Positions 7,137 to 15,827 of a stretch of 29,369 nt of DNA are shown piece after piece. The stretch lies in the NCBI GenBank assembly GCA_026396355.1, contig JAPLWY010000001.1, positions 5,602 to 34,970 on the forward strand. Direction: 5' to 3'. How positions within the stretch are numbered: the first letter of the stretch is position 1; each line of letters opens with the position of its first letter. Made by a program: the position numbers and the translations under genes. This DNA comes from Microcaldota archaeon. GTDB lineage: Archaea > Micrarchaeota > Micrarchaeia > Anstonellales > Anstonellaceae. Below the pieces are notes generated by a model. It was not told where the DNA came from. It was given only the letters and a program-made list of their open reading frames with translations, and ran no database searches.

Positions 7137-8180
7137 ATGGGAAGGACGCGCGGGCGCGACAGCTGCTATTTCAAGAAACTCTCCGCTGGGAACAAATGCA
7201 TCCCTGATTCGCTTTTGGAGGCGCTCATCAGGCAGAGATACCAGGTAGTGGGAAAGCATTCTGCTGCAAAGCTTTGCGGCTGGGCAGGGAAATGCCTATG
7301 CGATTCAGGAGACTGCTACAAGAGCAAATTTTACGGGATTGCAACGCACCGGTGCCTGCAGTGCACGCCAGTCCTGATGTTTTGCAACCATTCCTGCGTT
7401 TTTTGCTGGAGAATGATGCCTGAGACAAAGCTTGGCGCAGGAGACTTGCCGCCAGGCGCGTTCGAGTGGGAAAAACCGGAGAAAATCGTTGATGGGCTGA
7501 TTGCGGCGCAAAAAACCATTGTTTCTGGCTTTGGAGGAAACGAGAAAGTGAGCAGGAAAAAGTATTTGGAAGCCTGCGAGCCAAAGCATGTCGCGATTTC
7601 GCTCACCGGCGAGCCTGCAATGTACCCGCACCTGGATGGGCTGATAGAGGAATTCCATAAGCGCAAGATGACCACTTTTCTGGTGACGAACGGGACTTTC
7701 CCTGAGAGAATTGCAAAAATGCGCACGCTGCCAACCCAGCTTTATGTTTCCATGGTCGCGCCGAACGAGGAAGTCTACAAAACAGCGATAAGGCCCGTGT
7801 CAGAGGGGCTGTGGAAAAAGTATTGCGAGATGCTGCAGATTATGCCTGAATTGGGAAAGAGAACAAGGACTGTGCTTCGCATGACATTGGCGCGAGGGGT
7901 GAATGATTCTGACTTGGAAGGCTATGCAAGCCAGATAAAGACTGCGCAGCCGCATTATGTCGAGGTGAAAAGCATGGTGTTTGTGGGCGGCGCACGGCAG
8001 CCCTCGCGCGGGCTTTCGCTTTCAAGCATGCTGACGATGGATGAGATCGGGGAGATTGCAAAAAAGCTTGCCAAAATGACTGGTTATCTTGTTTCAGACA
8101 GACATGCGCCTTCGCGCATTGTGCTGCTTTGCAAGAATGTTGAAGTTGAGAAGAACAGGAGGATTGTTTTTGCTGATTGA
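7137..8180 (+). CDS. taw1: tRNA 4-demethylwyosine synthase (radical SAM)
   Basis: Makes the tricyclic 4-demethylwyosine base from N1-methylguanosine at position 37 of tRNA-Phe, using pyruvate and S-adenosylmethionine. 347 aa. The radical SAM cluster motif CNHSCVFC (C83, C87, C90) has the CX3CX2C spacing of the TYW1/Taw1 family. Extra cysteines in the preceding region (C47, C53, C55, C60, C73, C76) include candidates for the second iron-sulfur cluster of this family. SLTGEPAMYPHLDGLI and VTNGTFPE are further family motifs. ATG 7137 was chosen over 7092 because AAGGAGAG lies just upstream and the TATA box is at 7107-7115. The gene is divergent from endA, so two tRNA-maturation genes share one promoter region. 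The damaged HAD gene follows. Confidence 0.92.
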   Translation: MGRTRGRDSCYFKKLSAGNKCIPDSLLEALIRQRYQVVGKHSAAKLCGWAGKCLCDSGDCYKSKFYGIATHRCLQCTPVLMFCNHSCVFCWRMMPETKLGAGDLPPGAFEWEKPEKIVDGLIAAQKTIVSGFGGNEKVSRKKYLEACEPKHVAISLTGEPAMYPHLDGLIEEFHKRKMTTFLVTNGTFPERIAKMRTLPTQLYVSMVAPNEEVYKTAIRPVSEGLWKKYCEMLQIMPELGKRTRTVLRMTLARGVNDSDLEGYASQIKTAQPHYVEVKSMVFVGGARQPSRGLSLSSMLTMDEIGEIAKKLAKMTGYLVSDRHAPSRIVLLCKNVEVEKNRRIVFAD

Positions 8181-8197
8181 CGCGTGATGGTGGAAAA

Positions 8198-8860
8198 ATG
8201 GCACTGAAGGCGATAATTTTCGACATTGACGGCGTGCTTGCGGATTCGCGAGAGGCAGTGGTGCATAATACTATTGAAGTATTGTCTGAATTCGGTTTTG
8301 GGGCGCTGCGTGAAAAAGTCGAGGGAATGTCCAGTGCGCATAGCACAGAGTCGGTGCTGATTGCCCTTGTCCCAAAGCTGGCAGGAGACCGCGAGCTTCT
8401 GAAAAAAATGCTTCTGAGCCTGTCAAAAGCCACTGTGAATGGTTTACTTCTGAGGTTTGCTACACTGAGTGAGACAACACCCCAGTTTTTTGGTATTCTC
8501 ACAGAATCCGGAAGCATTTGAACACTATCAATCACTGCAATTCCCTTACTTTCTAAAAAATATTCCCTTGCAGCCGCAAGCAACCGGAAAACGAGCGCTG
8601 GGCTGGTGCTGGAAAAGCTGGGCTTGAAGAAATATTTCGGCGTGATTGTGACTAGCGCTGATGCCTCGCCAAAGCCTGACCCGGCGATGATTGATCTCGC
8701 GCTTGCGAAACTTGGAGTGGCTCCTGGTGGGGCGATTTTTTTCGGGGATAATTTAGAGGACTTGCAGGCAGGAGTGGCGGCGGGCGTGAGAACGGTAAGG
8801 GTGAATTGCGAGGATGAGGGAGCGGTGGAAAAAATACTGCGAGAGATTGAACGCCACTAG
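8198..8860 (+). pseudogene. HAD-superfamily hydrolase interrupted by an internal inversion
   Basis: The first part starts at ATG 8198 (MALKAIIFDIDGVLADSREA) with HAD motif I DIDGV and runs in frame to a stop at 8521. The last part, in the same frame, covers about 8579-8860 with NRKTSAGLVLEKLGL, KPDPAMIDLALAKLG (motif III) and FFGDNLEDLQAG (motif IV). The middle is broken on the plus strand but reads well on the minus strand (REYFLESKGIAVIDSVQMLP, GVVSLSVAN). Turning 8461-8578, or 8458-8581, around restores one open frame of 220 residues with motif II reading VVSLSVSNRKTSAG or VVSLSVANRKTSAG. The restored protein resembles phosphoglycolate-phosphatase-like HAD enzymes; substrate unknown. It starts 17 bases after taw1, so probably the same transcript. 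Confidence 0.8.
8458..8581 (+). other. Inverted segment inside the HAD gene
   Basis: GGTT (8454-8457) and AACC (8582-8585) are inverted repeats at the two ends, symmetric about 8519.5, the only register that restores the HAD frame. A near-palindrome CTTGCAGCCGCAAG lies at 8567-8580. The exact breakpoints are uncertain by a few bases (left 8454-8461, right 8578-8585). Breakpoints 8461/8578 give Ser at motif II, which suits a HAD enzyme better than the Ala given by 8458/8581. Confidence 0.7.
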
Positions 8861-8869
8861 GGCGGCAGC

Positions 8870-9268
8870 CTAGGAGATGTCTATTTTTCCGTCGAGATTC
8901 GAAATTGTGAATGAGCCAGCGTGAAGATTGATAGGTAATAATTCGCAGTTGAAATCCTTTTCCAGCGAGGAGTTACCACTTGAAAGCCGGAGTTTTTTGC
9001 CATCCGTTGATAGAGTTGCGGCTGAGCTCAGGCGCACCTGCCGGACATTGCCGCCCCCCATTGCACATGCCTGGCTTATTGCATAAGACAGCGAGCCCAT
9101 CGAGCTTTGGAGAGTGGCAGAGTCAAGCCTGGTTTTTGCAGCATCGCCTATGCGGCTGATTGCGAGTGCGGCAATGCCCAGGATGGAGATGAACACTAGG
9201 AAGACGACTAACGATTCTGCTGATGCCTGTGCGCGCACGCTTGTTCGCTTGCTTTTTGTACAGCTCAT
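8870..9268 (-). CDS. Pilin-like secreted protein with class III signal peptide (second gene)
   Basis: 132 aa from ATG 9268. The N-terminus MSCTKSKRTSVRA is followed by QASAESLVVFLVFISILGIA. This is a QXSXE class III signal peptide of archaeal type IV pilins, cut by a prepilin peptidase before the Gln, with the hydrophobic assembly helix right after. The mature part is Ser-rich and contains two Cys (CAMGGG and FNCELL) that could form a disulfide. ATG overlaps the stop of the preceding pilin-like gene by 4 bases (ATGA), so the pair is translationally coupled. Likely a minor pilin or surface-appendage subunit; no secretion ATPase is next to it. Confidence 0.8.
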   Translation of the reverse strand: MSCTKSKRTSVRAQASAESLVVFLVFISILGIAALAISRIGDAAKTRLDSATLQSSMGSLSYAISQACAMGGGNVRQVRLSSAATLSTDGKKLRLSSGNSSLEKDFNCELLPINLHAGSFTISNLDGKIDIS

Positions 9269-9510
9269 GAGCAGGTCTTGGAATAAGTGTCGCATATCCC
9301 GGATTGGCATTCCGAGTCTGAAGCGCACCTGGAGCCGACGGCGCCGGTTAGAGAACCGTTGTCCGCGGCTGAAAGCACGCTGTCCGTCTTTGCCTCGATT
9401 TTGTCGGCTGCCTTGTTCGCGCTTTTGAACATCACGCTTGCCAGGAATATGGCAAGCCCCAAAACCAGCACAAGCACGACCAGCATCTCAGCGGAAAGCT
9501 GCCCTCTCAC
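9265..9510 (-). CDS. Small pilin-like protein with class III signal peptide and Cys-rich tail
   Basis: 81 aa from GTG 9510, supported by GGGGTGG just upstream and by TTATAA at 9544-9549. The second to tenth residues RGQLSAEML make a minimal QXSXE class III signal peptide with predicted cleavage after Gly3. The following helix VVLVLVLGLAIFLASVMF is pilin-like. The C-terminal 20 residues hold a four-Cys module CASDSECQSGICDTYSKTC, likely disulfide-bonded outside the cell. A related DS-C module is seen in the membrane-anchored protein at 22040. Coupled by a 4-base overlap to the next pilin-like gene. Confidence 0.78.
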   Translation of the reverse strand: MRGQLSAEMLVVLVLVLGLAIFLASVMFKSANKAADKIEAKTDSVLSAADNGSLTGAVGSRCASDSECQSGICDTYSKTCS

Positions 9511-9618
9511 GCAACCACCCCATTAGAACAGCGCAGGAGGAAGTTATAAGGTTTTCCAAAACAACACAAAATATACAACTTGCTTTCTGCTAGGATGCTT
9601 TTGGCGGGATTGGTAAGC

Positions 9619-11838
9619 ATGAAACTAGTCATCTGCGAAAAACCCAAAGTCGCCGAGAAAATCGCGCATGCCATAGGCAGAGGCAGGGCAGACAGGAAAT
9701 CGCTCAACGGCACGCCATATTACGAAGTTGAGCGGGACGGCGAAAAAATAGTGGTTGTCTCGGCTGTGGGGCACCTATACACATTGCGCCAGGGAAAGGG
9801 AGACCGGGGCTATCCTGTGTTTGACATAGAGTGGGCGCCGACTTATGAAGTGGACAAGGATTCCGATTATTCGAAAAAATACCTTGAAACTATTGAGAAA
9901 TTGGCGCCTGGCGCGGACGAGTACATCTGCGCGTGCGACTTTGATGTTGAAGGAAGCCTGATCGGGTACAATGTGATCAGGTTTGCGTGCGGAAGCGAAA
10001 TTGGAAGCCGCATGAAATTCTCTGCACTCACCGATTCTGATTTGGAAGATGCTTATGTCGAGCGGGGAAAGCTTGATGTCGAGAATGCGCTTGCCGGCGA
10101 GGCCAGGCATAAGCTGGACTGGTTTTACGGGATAAACCTCTCGCGGGCGCTCATGGCTGCAATACGCACCGCGGGCGCGAGCTATGGGCAGACAATGAGC
10201 ATAGGCAGGGTGCAGGGGCCGGCGCTTGCCATACTTGCAAAAAAGGAGGCGGAAATTGCCGCTTTTGTTTCCACCCCGTATTGGGAAGCCCATTGCAAGG
10301 CAAAGGAAACGCTGTTCGGACACACTCGCGGCAGGTTTGTGAAGCAGGAGGAAGCGAAGGCTGCGCTTGCCAACTCGAAAAGCCCTGGCACGGTTGCCAA
10401 GGTTGAGAAAAAGGAGTACCAGCAGGCGCCTCCGCCGCCATTTGACCTTACCAGCCTGCAAGTTGAGGCGCATAGGATGTTTGGCTTTGCGCCAGCAAGA
10501 ACATTGGAATTCGCGCAGACGCTGTACGAAGCGTCGCTCATTTCATACCCAAGAACAAGCTCGCAGAAACTTTCGCAGAAGCTCAATTTGAAAAGAGTGA
10601 TTGAGTCGCTTGCAAAAAATCCGGCTTATGAGAAATCCGCAAAGGGGCTGCTGGCGGAAAACCGCCTTACGCCAATGGAAGGGAAGAAGGAAGACCCTGC
10701 GCACCCTGCAATCCACCCGACCGGGCTTCGTTCCGGCGTCGGGGAAAAGGAAGGTAAGCTTTACGACTTGATTACAAAAAGGTTCCTTGCCTGCTTTGGC
10801 AAGCCTGCGGTGAGGGAAGCGCAAAAAGTCGAGATTGCGTCTGGAAGCGAAAAATATTCAACGAATGGGAACCGCACTGTAGCGCAGGGCTGGTTTGAGA
10901 TTTATGCGCCGTATGTGAAGCTTGAGGAGACCACGCTGCCGCAGTTTTCAGAAGGCGAGAGCGTGCCATTGAGCGATTTTGCGATTGATGAGAAAAAAAC
11001 CCAGCCGCCAAAAAGGTACACGGCAGCCTCGATAATTTCCGAGCTTGAGCGGCTTGGGCTGGGCACGAAGGCGACCCGCGCCGCCGTGATTGAGACTCTT
11101 TTCAAGCGCAATTACCTAGAAGGCACTGCCAGCATCAAAACCACGCCGTTTGGAATGGCGGTTTACGGGCTTTTGTTCAAGGTGGCGCCGGAAATATTAG
11201 ATGAGGAGCTGACGCACCAGATAGAGGACCAGATGGATAGGATAATCGATGGTGAAAACGAGCGCAAGGCGATTGAGGAGGGAAAGCGCGTGCTCCTTGG
11301 CATACTTGCGAAATTCGACGGGAAGGAAAGGGAAATCGGATTTGCATTGCTCTCTGGCCTGAGGCAAAAGGAATCCTCAGACAGCCTGCTGGGGAAATGC
11401 GTGAAATGCGGAAATGATTTGCGCATGATAAAATCAAAGGCAGGGAAGCAGTTTGTCGGATGCATAGGCTATCCGCAGTGCACCGAGACATATCCGCTCC
11501 CGCAGGAAGCTAAGATAATTCCGCTGGGAAAGGCGTGCGAGAAGTGCGGGACGCCGAATATCCGAGTGGTGAGGAAGGCGCGGAAGACTTTTGAGATGTG
11601 CATCAACCCGAATTGCGAGACCAAGAAAAATTGGGGTGCGAGGCCTGCCACAGTTTTGCAGGCAAAAGCAGCGCCAAAACCTGCCGCAGTGCAGCCAACG
11701 CCAACACAACTGCCAACTTCAATGCAGGCAGCGCCACCAATAACTCTCCAGCCCCAATCAACTGCGAAAGCGGATGTTAAGAAAAAAACTGCCCGCCCTG
11801 CAAGAAAAAGGACAGTTAAGAAAGGTGAAGCTAAGTGA
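9619..11838 (+). CDS. topA: DNA topoisomerase I (type IA)
   Basis: Relaxes negatively supercoiled DNA by single-strand passage. 739 aa. TOPRIM domain at the N-terminus (MKLVICEKPKVAEKIA and the acidic CDFDVEGSLIGYN with D107/D109), core with YGQTMSIGRVQGPAL, and catalytic Tyr310 in LISYPRTSS. GLGTKATRAAVIETLFKRNY is the conserved GTxATR motif. Two C-terminal zinc ribbons follow: CVKCG with CIGYPQC, and CEKCG with CINPNC. The last 80 residues are a Pro/Ala/Gln-rich linker and a Lys/Arg-rich end (KKKTARPARKRTVKK), probably for DNA contact. ATG 9619 is preferred over 9580 or 9595; AAATATACAA at 9569-9578 is the likely TATA box. The glycosyltransferase gene overlaps its stop by 4 bases. It has no helicase domain, so it is not reverse gyrase. 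Confidence 0.93.
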   Translation: MKLVICEKPKVAEKIAHAIGRGRADRKSLNGTPYYEVERDGEKIVVVSAVGHLYTLRQGKGDRGYPVFDIEWAPTYEVDKDSDYSKKYLETIEKLAPGADEYICACDFDVEGSLIGYNVIRFACGSEIGSRMKFSALTDSDLEDAYVERGKLDVENALAGEARHKLDWFYGINLSRALMAAIRTAGASYGQTMSIGRVQGPALAILAKKEAEIAAFVSTPYWEAHCKAKETLFGHTRGRFVKQEEAKAALANSKSPGTVAKVEKKEYQQAPPPPFDLTSLQVEAHRMFGFAPARTLEFAQTLYEASLISYPRTSSQKLSQKLNLKRVIESLAKNPAYEKSAKGLLAENRLTPMEGKKEDPAHPAIHPTGLRSGVGEKEGKLYDLITKRFLACFGKPAVREAQKVEIASGSEKYSTNGNRTVAQGWFEIYAPYVKLEETTLPQFSEGESVPLSDFAIDEKKTQPPKRYTAASIISELERLGLGTKATRAAVIETLFKRNYLEGTASIKTTPFGMAVYGLLFKVAPEILDEELTHQIEDQMDRIIDGENERKAIEEGKRVLLGILAKFDGKEREIGFALLSGLRQKESSDSLLGKCVKCGNDLRMIKSKAGKQFVGCIGYPQCTETYPLPQEAKIIPLGKACEKCGTPNIRVVRKARKTFEMCINPNCETKKNWGARPATVLQAKAAPKPAAVQPTPTQLPTSMQAAPPITLQPQSTAKADVKKKTARPARKRTVKKGEAK

Positions 11839-12716
11839 AAAAAATTGCAATATTCATACCTGCGTACAATGAGGAGAACACTGTGGGCACTGCAGTGCTC
11901 CTTTCAAAAAAATACGGGGAAGTGTTCGTGGTGGACGACGGCTCGGTAGACAGAACCGCAGAGGTTGCAAGAAATGCCGGGGCGCGCGTGATTTCGCTTG
12001 GGGAGAACCTAGGCTATGGCGCAGCAATAACCGCTGCAATTGCGCAGGCAAGGAAAACCGGCGCAACTGCAAGCGTTTTTTTGGATGCGGACATGCAGCA
12101 CAACCCAGATGACATACCAAGGATTGCCGCGCCGGTGCTGGAAGGCAGGTCGGATGTTTGCTTAGGCTCGCGCTTCAGCGGCAAGTTTGTTGATGCGCCT
12201 GTGGGCAGACGAACAGGAGTTACGCTGGTGAACGCCCTTTTCGGAGTGAAAAACAGCAACGGGAAAACGCTGGACGCCCAGTGCGGCTTCCGCGCATTTT
12301 CCAAAAAAGCAAACGCAACAGTTTCATCGACAAACAGTGATTTTTCAGCTGGAGCGGAATTCATTTCATCTGCCCGCAAGAACGGCTTGAGGATTGTTGA
12401 AGTTCCTGTTGAAGTGAAATACTATAGGGGCAGGGAAACCTCCCCGCTTTCGCAAGCCGCGGGATTGATTGAATACGCAGTTGGGCTAGGGGCCAGGAAA
12501 AAGCCGCTCGCGTATTTTTGCGGGGCGGGAGCGGTTTTGATTGCGTTATCCGCTTTGGTTGGGGTGAATGTGGTTGAAACGTTTTACAGCGGAGGCTCGC
12601 TCATGGTTGGAAGCGCGCTTTTGAGCGTTTTCATGGGAATTGGCGGGCTGGCGCTTGTGCTCATTGGAATAAACCTGTATACATTGCAGATGCTTATGAA
12701 AAGCGGGAGGCAATAA
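11835..12716 (+). CDS. Family 2 glycosyltransferase, dolichyl-phosphate-sugar synthase-like
   Basis: 293 aa starting at a GTG that overlaps the topA stop (GTGA). GT2 fold: IFIPAYNEENTV at the start, FVVDDGSVDRTAE (31-43), and the metal-binding DADMQHNPDD (84-93, DxD at 84-86). GSRF and AQCGFRAFSKKA are the acceptor-side motifs typical of DPM1-like enzymes. Two C-terminal membrane helices (about 227-247 and 260-286) anchor it. It probably transfers a sugar from a nucleotide donor to a polyprenyl phosphate for surface glycosylation. The next gene, 2 bases downstream, encodes a large multi-pass protein resembling a GT-C enzyme that would use such lipid-linked sugar. Sugar specificity unknown. 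Confidence 0.87.
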   Translation: MKKIAIFIPAYNEENTVGTAVLLSKKYGEVFVVDDGSVDRTAEVARNAGARVISLGENLGYGAAITAAIAQARKTGATASVFLDADMQHNPDDIPRIAAPVLEGRSDVCLGSRFSGKFVDAPVGRRTGVTLVNALFGVKNSNGKTLDAQCGFRAFSKKANATVSSTNSDFSAGAEFISSARKNGLRIVEVPVEVKYYRGRETSPLSQAAGLIEYAVGLGARKKPLAYFCGAGAVLIALSALVGVNVVETFYSGGSLMVGSALLSVFMGIGGLALVLIGINLYTLQMLMKSGRQ

Positions 12717-12718
12717 GC

Positions 12719-15043
12719 GTGAAAACGGGCAAGCGCACACCTGCTGGGAATGATGCGAAGTTTATCATGTTGGTGGTTATTCTCTTCTGCGCATCATTTG
12801 CATTGATGATGGGCATTACAGGCAAGTATGTGGATTATCAAATTACTTCGCAGCAAATGGTTGGAGATGAAGAATGCGGCGCATCCGAGTGGATGAATGC
12901 TTTTGCGCTCGGCAACAAGGCGCTTGTTTTTTCCCAACCTGAAAAAAATGCCACGGTTCGCGCGGTTTTCCAAGGCGAGGGGTGGGTAAGGACTGTTAAA
13001 ATATCCCATCAGGAAGGAGTTGGGGTTGGTTTTGTTGGGATTGGGGACCAGCGCGTGTGCGGACCGTGCAATGAAACAGCGAGGGAGTATGCCCTTGCCA
13101 CCCCGTTGGAAGGAAATTTTGAGATACAGGTCAAAACATTCCCCAAAAACAGGTCCGAATCCGAAGACAACATCTCAAAACTTGCTTTTTTTGATGCGAG
13201 CCGCAGAATTTATTTGAACCCGCAGGTTAATTTTGAGTTTGGCGGGGGTTGGAAATCCCTTGAAAACGCGCAGATGCCCTCTTCCTACTATGGTGTTGAC
13301 GCACCGTTTCACATGCACCGGGTGGGCCAGCTCGCACCTTATTTGTTACGGGGGGAGTGGCCCTGGTCGTTCTACTCCTTTTTTTCCGCACTGCCCCCGG
13401 CAATCATGACTTTGGCCTTTGGATTTGGGCATGAGTATTCGTATAAAATCTATAGTATTCTTCTTTTCTTCACGCCAGTCCTCATTTTTTTCCTTTTCTC
13501 AAGGAAATTGCCGGCGTGCAAGAATACAACATTTGTGCTTTCTGCACTATTGTACCTGACAATCCCAAGCACAGGAATGCCAATTGGCTCGGGAATTGAC
13601 CTTTTTTATCTAGGCATGACTGCACACACGCTTGCAACCTATCTTTCGCTTTTGTTCTTTTATTTTGCCTACGGCTACTTGACCGAGGGAGGACGAAGGA
13701 ATTTTGCTCTTGCGGTTCTTATGTTCTCATTTGCGGGACTTTCGAACTGGAGAATACTGTTGCCGCTTTCAGTTGCACTTGTTGTACTTGGCGCGCTGGC
13801 GTTGCCAATGAAACGGGCCCGCCCCGTGGCATTGCTTGCCCTGGCATGCGCCGCCTCGGTTGCCTGGCTGCTTGCGCCCTTCCTTGCAAACCAGTTCGGG
13901 ATAAGTGGCTATGGAGTATTGGGCGGAGCCACCCTTGAAAACGGGTGGGTAGACTCGCTTGTTAGCTTTGCCCAGATGGGCTATTTGGTTTTGCCGTTGT
14001 TGTTTGTAATTGGGATTGTTGAGATCTGCAGGAAGAAATGGCTGTTCCCCCTTGTGCTCGCAATTGCAAGCGCAATGACATACATAGTGGCAGTGAGCCC
14101 TGAAATCAACAAGTTATTCCCGTTTGTGGATGGCGCGCGGCTGTTCCCATCGTTTTTCCTTCCCGCTTTTTTCATAGCCGGAGTGGGCAGCGCCTGCCTT
14201 GTTGCAAGGGCAAGGAAGACGGCTGAAAAAATGCGCGCTAGACTTTCCATGGACCGGCTGACTTTTTGGGTCTCGGTTGCACTCATGATTTTTCTTCCAG
14301 CCTGCACGGTCATTTTAATAGCTGGAACGGTTGCGGCGGGCCAGTATGCATATCCTGCAGGGAATTTGAATTTGGTCGCGGAATATTCCAGCCTCCAAAA
14401 AGCGGCAGGAATTATCAATGGGGGGACTGTATTCGTGATTGGCGCAAACTCCGTGTCGCAGTGGTTGATTTATGATTCGCTGACTGACACTGCGATTCCT
14501 GCTGACTCTGACCAGGCTGGGCTGCAAGACAAGATGGGAACAGTGGGTGCGAAGTATGCGCTTTTTGGAAATTCCGAGGTGACATTTGACGAGAGCGCCG
14601 GATTTCTGGAGAAATTTTCCAGGATGCGGCATGATGGGAATTTCACACAAATAAAATATGGTGGAGCGGTTCCGCTTTTCGAGCTTGTGGGTGCCAAGAC
14701 CAAACCGCTGGTGAGGCCGGGTGACGCGAGGCTGGACTTTGCGGAGATAATGCCGGATAGGGCATCCCTGAGAGGGGAATGCCTGCAGCAGAATTGCATC
14801 GTTTCATTTTTTTCAAACAGTCTGCCTGAAAATGCCGGGTGCCGGGAAGCGGACGGCAAACTATGCTACATTGAACATGACCAGGAAGCATATGCGTGGA
14901 ATGTCGCGCTTCCAAAAGGGGAGTTTGATGTGAAAATTGCCCCGAAGCCGCCCGGCTTTGAGTTTCCGCTCGCAGTCTGCTGCAGTTTGATTGCAATCGG
15001 GTGCGCGCTTTTGTCCGGTGGAAGAGAGGTAAAAGTTATTTGA
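12719..15043 (+). CDS. Large multi-pass membrane protein, GT-C glycosyltransferase-like
   Basis: 774 aa from GTG 12719, two bases after the glycosyltransferase stop. One membrane helix (about 14-33) is followed by an extracytoplasmic region of about 150 residues with Cys pairs (EECGASEW; CGPCNE) and several N-glycosylation sequons. GVDAPFHMHRVGQLAPYLLR (about 193-212, D194, H198, H200) resembles the Asp/His loop of GT-C enzymes and of the 6-pyruvoyl-tetrahydropterin-synthase-related membrane family. About ten hydrophobic segments follow to residue 550, then a soluble region of about 200 residues with more Cys, and a last helix before GGREVKVI. It probably uses the lipid-linked sugar made by the neighbour. 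The 3' end overlaps the convergent gene at 15036 by 8 bases. No exact family named. Confidence 0.72.
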   Translation: MKTGKRTPAGNDAKFIMLVVILFCASFALMMGITGKYVDYQITSQQMVGDEECGASEWMNAFALGNKALVFSQPEKNATVRAVFQGEGWVRTVKISHQEGVGVGFVGIGDQRVCGPCNETAREYALATPLEGNFEIQVKTFPKNRSESEDNISKLAFFDASRRIYLNPQVNFEFGGGWKSLENAQMPSSYYGVDAPFHMHRVGQLAPYLLRGEWPWSFYSFFSALPPAIMTLAFGFGHEYSYKIYSILLFFTPVLIFFLFSRKLPACKNTTFVLSALLYLTIPSTGMPIGSGIDLFYLGMTAHTLATYLSLLFFYFAYGYLTEGGRRNFALAVLMFSFAGLSNWRILLPLSVALVVLGALALPMKRARPVALLALACAASVAWLLAPFLANQFGISGYGVLGGATLENGWVDSLVSFAQMGYLVLPLLFVIGIVEICRKKWLFPLVLAIASAMTYIVAVSPEINKLFPFVDGARLFPSFFLPAFFIAGVGSACLVARARKTAEKMRARLSMDRLTFWVSVALMIFLPACTVILIAGTVAAGQYAYPAGNLNLVAEYSSLQKAAGIINGGTVFVIGANSVSQWLIYDSLTDTAIPADSDQAGLQDKMGTVGAKYALFGNSEVTFDESAGFLEKFSRMRHDGNFTQIKYGGAVPLFELVGAKTKPLVRPGDARLDFAEIMPDRASLRGECLQQNCIVSFFSNSLPENAGCREADGKLCYIEHDQEAYAWNVALPKGEFDVKIAPKPPGFEFPLAVCCSLIAIGCALLSGGREVKVI

Positions 15044-15827
15044 ACCAGCCAACTCCGCGCTTTTTTTCCTGGAATATGCTTCTTTTATCAGTTCCGTTTT
15101 CCCTATATGCCCCAGCCACCTGGATTATTGCATTGGATTCGAGAAGAGCGCGCAGCCCCTCGTGCGCGCGTTGTGGAGACACCCTGTTCGCTTTTGAAAA
15201 TTGCACAGAATTGAACTCTCCGCGGTGCATTCGGAGCCACTCAATCACGCTGTCATGAAGAACCGGGTCTGGCATCGCCTCCAACGATTTCACCCTTGCG
15301 AAGAGAGTGGATGCCTCCCGCTCTTTTTCCATGAGAAGGGCGCTCGCCTCTTCCGCGGCAGATGACAGGCGTTTGTTTTTCTCCTGGCAGTCAGCAATGT
15401 CTGTTTGCGCATCAGATAGTTTTTTCACGAGCAGGTGCGCATTTTCAGGCGAGGCATTTTGGGCAAACTCAAGGGAGGGAAGGGTCATTTCAGCAAGGCC
15501 GCATACATCGGCTTTTGCATCCCTGAAAAGCAGTAGCAAGCGCATGAGTTGAGCGGTTGCGAAAAATCTGCGAGCGCGCTCATCCGAACCATGTGGCACC
15601 CCGAATGAAACGCGCAGCTTGCCAGGAGAAATGCTGGCTTCGAAAAAAAGCGCGGAGGGGCCGAAGAGCCTGCCGCCTTGCGATTTTCGCACAAACAGGC
15701 TGTTCTTGGAAAAGCGCATTTCATCAAAACCAAGGCAAGCGACGTCGGAATGGCGCGGAAGCGCGGTGAAACTGATCTTGATTTCATGCGAGACCGTTTT
15801 TGGTTTCGCTTGATGCATGTTTGGCAT
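15036..15827 (-). CDS. Unknown protein: N-terminal domain, coiled coil, winged helix
   Basis: 263 aa. ATG 15827 is preceded by AAAGGTGAT, a strong Shine-Dalgarno site. Residues 1-115 form an unrecognised alpha/beta domain (SHEIKISFTALPRHSD; GPSALFFEASISPGKLRVSF). Residues about 130-185 are a coiled coil (LSDAQTDIADCQEKNKRLSS; EEASALLMEKEREASTLFAR). Residues about 190-250 look like a winged helix (VIEWLRMHRGEFNSVQFSKA, LRALLESNAII). It follows the VirB4/HerA-like ATPase gene directly, and the stop of the -1 frame of that gene (TGA 15828-15830) abuts this ATG. An ATPase partner or DNA-binding adaptor is plausible. No function assigned. Confidence 0.72.
   Translation of the reverse strand: MPNMHQAKPKTVSHEIKISFTALPRHSDVACLGFDEMRFSKNSLFVRKSQGGRLFGPSALFFEASISPGKLRVSFGVPHGSDERARRFFATAQLMRLLLLFRDAKADVCGLAEMTLPSLEFAQNASPENAHLLVKKLSDAQTDIADCQEKNKRLSSAAEEASALLMEKEREASTLFARVKSLEAMPDPVLHDSVIEWLRMHRGEFNSVQFSKANRVSPQRAHEGLRALLESNAIIQVAGAYRENGTDKRSIFQEKKRGVGWFK

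Noticed and set aside
7840..8583. Long minus-strand open frame across taw1 and the HAD gene
   Set aside because: Most of it is the shadow of taw1 and HAD codons. Only the part within 8458-8581 reads as real protein, and that is explained by the inversion.
15485..15827. Zero-frame extension of the ATPase over the start of the next gene
   Set aside because: The sequence is Cys/Ser/Pro-rich and shadow-like, while the other frame there has a strong ribosome-binding site and good coding character.
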